Assembly (NCBI RefSeq): GCF_047948215.1
Contig: NC_134455.1
Coordinates: 149,712,575 to 149,776,574, forward strand
Source of the DNA: Lycorma delicatula
Lineage: Eukaryota > Arthropoda > Insecta > Hemiptera > Fulgoridae
DNA length: 64,000 nucleotides
Direction: 5' to 3'
Shown: one piece after another, positions 59,460 through 64,000 of the stretch
Layout of the letters: every line of letters starts with the position of its first letter
Position numbering within the stretch: position 1 is the first letter of the stretch
Notes under the pieces: model-generated
Seen by the model: the letters and a program-made list of their open reading frames with translations, nothing else
The model's database searches: none
What the model was told of the DNA's origin: nothing
Translations under genes and position numbers: made by a program

Positions 59460-59950
59460 AGCAGGTGCCAGAACATTCTAGGCTCAGATAACTGGGTTAT
59501 CTGTGACAACGTAATGTTTATCCTAAAATGTAAGAATAAACTCTTAGGACAATGAGCAGATTATTCACAAGATGTACCACAGTACAGAAGATAAAATACC
59601 TCTCTGAAAGACCTCCCTGAGAGAAACAGCTCAGCTTTCACTTTCCTGCTACAGAGAAGGGAACTAACCCATGTGCATAAGTTAGGCTCGCTCTGTTTTC
59701 TTCTCCACGAGCACTCAAATGACAGTTGCATAAGAAGTATTACTAAAAGCTCTCTCAATGTCTAGAAATTCACAAAGTAAGATTTTTTTTAATTATACAG
59801 TCATCGATCCTGTTGATCAACTGATAGAGTAATGTCTCACAGTTTCTGCACATCTGATAGGAAAATTGATTGCAGTGCAAAGAATTAACCAATAATATCC
59901 TACTTAAGAATAATATTCATTTAAATTTTTTAGATCTACATTCACACACT
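59460..59950 (-). pseudogene. Non-LTR reverse transcriptase fragment
   Basis: Minus-strand pieces give a CETLLYQLINRIDDCIIKK-like thumb-side start (about 59850), then FLDIERAFSNTSYATVI (about 59770), which is motif A where families have FLDIEGAFDNT; the second Asp is now Ser. SLREVFQRGILSSVLWYIL follows (about 59620), a decayed motif B (PQGGVLSPLLW). Motif C is lost. A short internal block only; no ends seen. Confidence 0.7.
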
Positions 59951-60891
59951 CAATAGTTGTTAAAAAGAAGAATGCTAAGTAATGCATCATAATGCCATTC
60001 TTTTAAAAAGTAATTTTTTTCTACTGGATAAATAATGCACATGAAGTTTCTTCCACTCTTAAAAACTTTAGGAACACAATGTTTGCTTTTCTCAATTCTG
60101 TTTTGTGCATTCTGTATTCTTCATATTTCAAGATTCTAAATGCTATTCTAATTACAATAACTTCTTTCTATCCTTTTATTTGCAGCGATAAGCTCATCTT
60201 ACTTTTTTAATCACATTATTATTACCAGAAAACAAAATAGAATATACTGTAGTATAATGTGTGTTAATTTTATAAATACAGTCTGTTGTCACCTAAAATT
60301 CTTTTCTTCTATAAACCAAATATGTATAATTGACCAATGATCAATTTTTCTTCACATTAAGTTCATGATGTTAGCCACACTTTTGGCTAACTGAAGAATT
60401 GTGTTAGCTATATTTCAATATCATAAACTATTCAAAGATCATATAGATTTTATTTGTTTTTGTGGTATATCTTTAAATGCTTTCTTTTTACTAATAAAAT
60501 TTACTCATCTTTGTCTTTTTAAATGCATTATATTATTTCATAAAGGGCATTTTTTTACAATGTAATCACTGGAAGTTTAATAGCAATATGTTGTGGTTTC
60601 TATCCAGAATCCAGAATTACATTTTCTCTTGTTGCTAAATTGTCTACTTCCAATTTTACCAATGTTTCAATTTTTTCATAAAATTGTGTATCCATTTTTT
60701 AAGCAAATACTTTTTTAAACAAACAATTAAATTGATGTCTGTTGTATCTGGTTTAACTTTCTTTAAATGGATTACAGAATTATTAAATCCAGAAGCTCTT
60801 ACACAATAACAAATGTCTTATTTTCTCTATTCCATTTCACAGTCTACAAGATATGTGCCAGTAATCATGTTATTTTTATTTTTAATTACAG
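59951..60891. other. AT-rich interval, no gene seen
   Basis: No supported feature before the candidate acceptor at 60891. Confidence 0.4.
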
Positions 60892-60995
60892 AACTAAGCT
60901 GTAGAAAATAATCCAGTTCCCAAAAGACCGTACTACATTTTATGTATTAAATATAAATTTTTAATTTATTTTTGAACACAAAAAGAATAAATTTG
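60892..60995 (+). CDS. Candidate terminal exon of the coiled-coil gene with poly(A) signals
   Basis: A good acceptor (TTATTTTTATTTTTAATTACAG) precedes AACTAAGCTGTAG. If the donor at 58804/58805 is used, the joined codons read Arg-Thr-Lys-Leu-stop, so only four residues are added and the protein ends at 60904. ATTAAA (about 60945) and AATAAA (about 60986) follow and could direct polyadenylation. The call rests on splice-site logic only. Confidence 0.35.
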
Positions 60996-62070
60996 AACTT
61001 TTTAATCTTTAAAATGTTCTCCCAGATATGTATTACTTCTTCAGTAAAAGGCAGGGGGAATTTTTTTCAGAAAATTGATCATCTGGAATATCTTTGCTTA
61101 AGTAATTATATCTTTTATTTACCTTCTTATTGGAGAATTTCCTTTTATTCAACCTTACAAAGAAATCTCAGAAATAAAATAGTAAAAGAAAAATTGTGAA
61201 ATAAGAAGTGTTTAATTAATTGATGGCAGATGTTGTTTTCAGATAAATTTAATATACAACTAAAATAGTTATTTTTCCCTACGGTAGAATTACTTTTTGT
61301 TTTATTAAATCTCCACCAAATTAAGTCTCTTGATAAATCTTTTGTTAAAATTAACTCATTCATAAGAAAGTTTTCCATTTTCTGTTTATCTAAAGTAACA
61401 GAAAAATCAATCCTTCTTCCATTTTTCTTGCAACAACTTTGTTTCTTTAAATTCTATACAAACTAATTGTTAAAGTACCAAAGTCTAGTTTTTACCATAA
61501 TCTGTTGGTTCTTAATTAATTGGTTCTTGGTCCATAATCTCAATTGGTTTCTTACTCCTTTCAGGAATGTTTACATCTTTTTCACCTTTCCAGATCTTCC
61601 TGTTCTAACTTTGTGTCACACATTAGATTTCAACCTGATTTTTATTTTGCAACTTATCCTTATTCCTCTGTCCAAAAAAAAAAAAAATAGGATTAAAAAC
61701 TTTTACTTAGTAATTTTTGTCCAGGCTTATTAATTTAAGAAACCTACCCTTTCTTAAGAATTTAAGAAATTATTTATTTCTCCAAATTTACTTTCAGCCT
61801 GCAAATTTTCTGTCCAAAAAAAGTGTCATTATTCAGTAACAGGTGCCAACATATCTTCCCTCATTCTTATCCAAACAGTTTATTAATTTTTTTTGTTGTG
61901 GACATTATGTATTTGTGCACATATTGAATTTCTTTATTTTTTTAATTTGAGTATTTTTTTCTTGATTTATATATTTTTATAATTTTAATTGAAATTTTTT
62001 TTTTGGTACTTGTCGGTTAGTCACCTAATTTATTTTGTCAATTATCTGAACACCATCTATTATTAACTTA
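60996..62070. other. AT-rich interval, no gene seen
   Basis: No coding signal trusted; long T-rich runs such as 61990-62010. Confidence 0.4.
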
Positions 62071-62074
62071 TTCT

Positions 62075-64000
62075 TTTTCCCAGGGGGGCTGGATCCACTT
62101 ATGAAGTATAACTCTGTCACCACCTCATTAGAGGTCATCACCATAGCACTCTACCTCCTTGCAAGTCATTTGTGATGCTTCAATAGACCTTCTCGCATGG
62201 CATTTGTGATACTTCACTGCGAACACCACTTTTACAGCTGCTAAGCAGTTGTTCAAGGACAACAAAATACAAAATTAAAGCACATACACAGAATACTCAA
62301 ATGCCTACATCTTTTTCACGTATAGAAACCATTACTGATATAGCCAAAGATATAGACAGAGCAAAATAATAATAAATTCACACAAAGTCCACAAATACAT
62401 ACACAAAGGCCTAGAAAATATCCATGAAGAACAACCCCCAAAGATGTGAATAAATCCATATATATATATATATATATATATATACCAAACATACATCTAT
62501 ACGTATAACACCTAACTAATATAAAAAAAAATTTACCCGGTACAAAATATTCATAGTTTTAACAAAGTTCACAATATATACTGAAATATAATTAAGAACA
62601 TATACCTCCCTCCCTAATATACAATAAATCCATGAAGACAAATATACATGAAGACTGTTACCAATATAGCCGGACTCATACCCGAACAAAATAATTGTGG
62701 ATTCACTAAAATTCCCAAATACATACACAAAACCCCACAACTATCCACACAACTACACACCTCGACTTAGAAATAAATCCAATTGTAGACATATTTGAAG
62801 TCCATGCTCATGCCCTTCATAGAGCACCTTCAATCCATATCATCATCAGTCTCCCTAGCATGCACAATGGCTTCAACTATGGAAGTTATACCATGCCAAG
62901 CTGCTTCTGAGGCAAGCATCTTAGAAACTACATTCTCAGTCCTTAATTCACCGAACTCTTCCCTTACTGGTTGCTTTACATCGTACCAGCACCCACACCA
63001 AAACATGATATGTTCTGGGGAATCAGTGACGCCACAATACTGGCATAGGAGGAAAACTCTCTTCCCAATTCTATAAAGATAGGCCCCAAAGCAGCAATGG
63101 CCACTCAAAAATTGAGTGAACTCATAAGTAAGGTTTCCAAACTTCTCAATACATCCAGACATTAAACTCCAGGATGAGGGATCTAGTCCAGCCACCTGTA
63201 CTTGACACCTGCTACCTCTCATGCCATCTCTCCTTCGACTGGTTAATAAACCATCTGCATGCATCACGAGATGCTGTATCCCCCGCTGCCTCATAGCCCT
63301 CTCCTTCACCATGAGACTCATGGACAGCACCTCATCAATAACAAACACTCAAGCACTCTCTGCAACCCATCAAGAAGCTCTCTGGCCTGCCTCATAGTAA
63401 GACCTTTAATCCATACTGGTGGTCCGTACACACAGGCCGACCCTACCACCAAGGCAAGGAGATCTCCTCTTCCTGGTAGATGGGCCACTATGCATCAGCT
63501 TGGTTAGGTCACTAACTGTCCTCCTAGCCTTGCCAACCACCTCTTGAGTGAGCTCGAGAAAAATCCTCCGCTTATCCAACCAAACACCAAAGTACTTGAC
63601 CTTCATGGAGGTCATGACATTGGTTTCCCTGACACAGAAGATGAACCATTCTACTGGCCATAACTACCCTTACCATCTTCCATTCCACCAGTTTAAGGAA
63701 ACTTAACTGTTAACTTAAGCCCATTTCTTTGCCATGCAAATTGCTACATTGCCCTTCTCTGCCAGTTCAAGTACTGTGCTACCAGCTACTACCAGAGCCA
63801 GGTCATCTGCAAAGCCTATAGCCGTGACCCCATCCGGATACCCGATCCTCAACACCCCAGCATATACGCAATGTTCCATATAGGACCGAACACCAACCTC
63901 TGCGGATAAACAAACATCACCTCGTGGGTAATTTGCATTCAGGCTCATAATCCGCTGGGAGGTACATGCTCACACAACATCTCTCCAGCTTGTCATGTAT
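62075..64000 (-). mobile_element. R1-type non-LTR retrotransposon, 3' half, continues off the right edge
   Basis: The minus strand carries an RT palm with DGVTAIGFADDLALVVAG (motif C, about 63810), then KVKYFGVWLDKRRIFLELT (about 63590), and a C-terminal ORF2 domain that is open for 172 codons (63348-62830). That domain includes FTQFLSGHCCFGAYLYRIGK and the finger CQYCGVTDSPEHIMFWC (C-x2-C-x7-H-x4-C, about 63040). The 3' untranslated part ends near GGATCCAGCCCCCCTGGG and a short A-rich tail at about 62080. It is the best preserved R1-type copy here, though frameshifts separate the three frames. The 5' part lies beyond the window. Confidence 0.88.
62458..62484. repeat. (AT)n microsatellite
   Basis: 27 bp of perfect AT repeat between the R1-type 3' untranslated region's ORF end and surrounding A-rich sequence. 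Confidence 0.95.

Noticed and set aside
60972..61199. 75-residue plus-strand ORF after the candidate last host exon
   Set aside because: It is Phe/Leu/Ile-rich without heptads, unlike the coiled-coil exons, and begins within the possible 3' untranslated region.

Overview
The window is AT-rich eukaryotic DNA and looks like an insect genome, probably hemipteran. That assignment is an inference from its transposon families (RTE-like, R1-like and Jockey/I-like non-LTR elements, BED-finger hAT, Tc1/mariner, Mutator-like, piggyBac, tRNA-derived SINEs) and from large introns with GT-AG sites; no single gene proves it. There is no sign of operons, CRISPR arrays, rRNA or canonical tRNA genes.

The one host gene I can support is on the + strand and spans almost the whole window. 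Five exons (2972-3182, 31675-31762, 38558-38740, 54763-54903 and 58650 to about 58804/58847) have matching splice phases and encode a charged, Gln/Lys/Glu-rich coiled-coil protein of unknown identity. A possible last exon starts at 60892. Its 5' exons lie to the left of the window. Its introns are about 28.5, 6.8, 16.0 and 3.7 kb and hold nearly everything else described here.

Layout: 1.6-2.7 kb, Tc1 relic (-). 3.4-5.8 kb, a 5'-truncated RTE-like copy and a mariner-type element with very long inverted repeats. 6.5-8.1 kb, N-terminal half of a Mutator-like transposase (+). 9.75-10.04 kb, hAT MITE. 11.5-14.2 kb, long RTE-like retrotransposon (+). 14.4-16.2 kb, a block of small broken AT-rich ORFs that may be foreign, interrupted by a SINE. 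16.3-19.5 kb, SINE, mariner relic (-) and R1-type 3' end (-). 20.2-22.3 kb, a relic of an uncharacterised multicopy arthropod family followed by a Mutator-like C-terminal half (+). 23.6-26.8 kb, R1-type gag piece (-) and a Jockey/I RNase H 3' end (+). 30.2-30.5 kb, microsatellites. 32.9-37.2 kb, R1-type element (-) carrying two nested insertions and an RT core deletion. 37.2-37.5 kb, second hAT MITE. 38.2-41.1 kb, paired hairpins, nested SINEs and tandem duplications. 41.7-45.7 kb, second copy of the uncharacterised family (-), flanked by a 2340-bp hAT element with intact 8-bp target duplication. 51.4-52.3 kb, piggyBac relic (-). 54.4 kb, SINE. 55.9-58.1 kb, two Tc1/mariner-superfamily relics (-). 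59.5-59.9 kb, RT fragment (-). 62.1-64.0 kb, R1-type element (-) running off the right edge.

The mobile elements are at different stages of decay. The hAT copies, the short RTE-like copy and the nested insertions keep readable target-site duplications, so a relative insertion history can be read directly. All transposases and reverse transcriptases seen are broken; the window contains no element that looks fully active.
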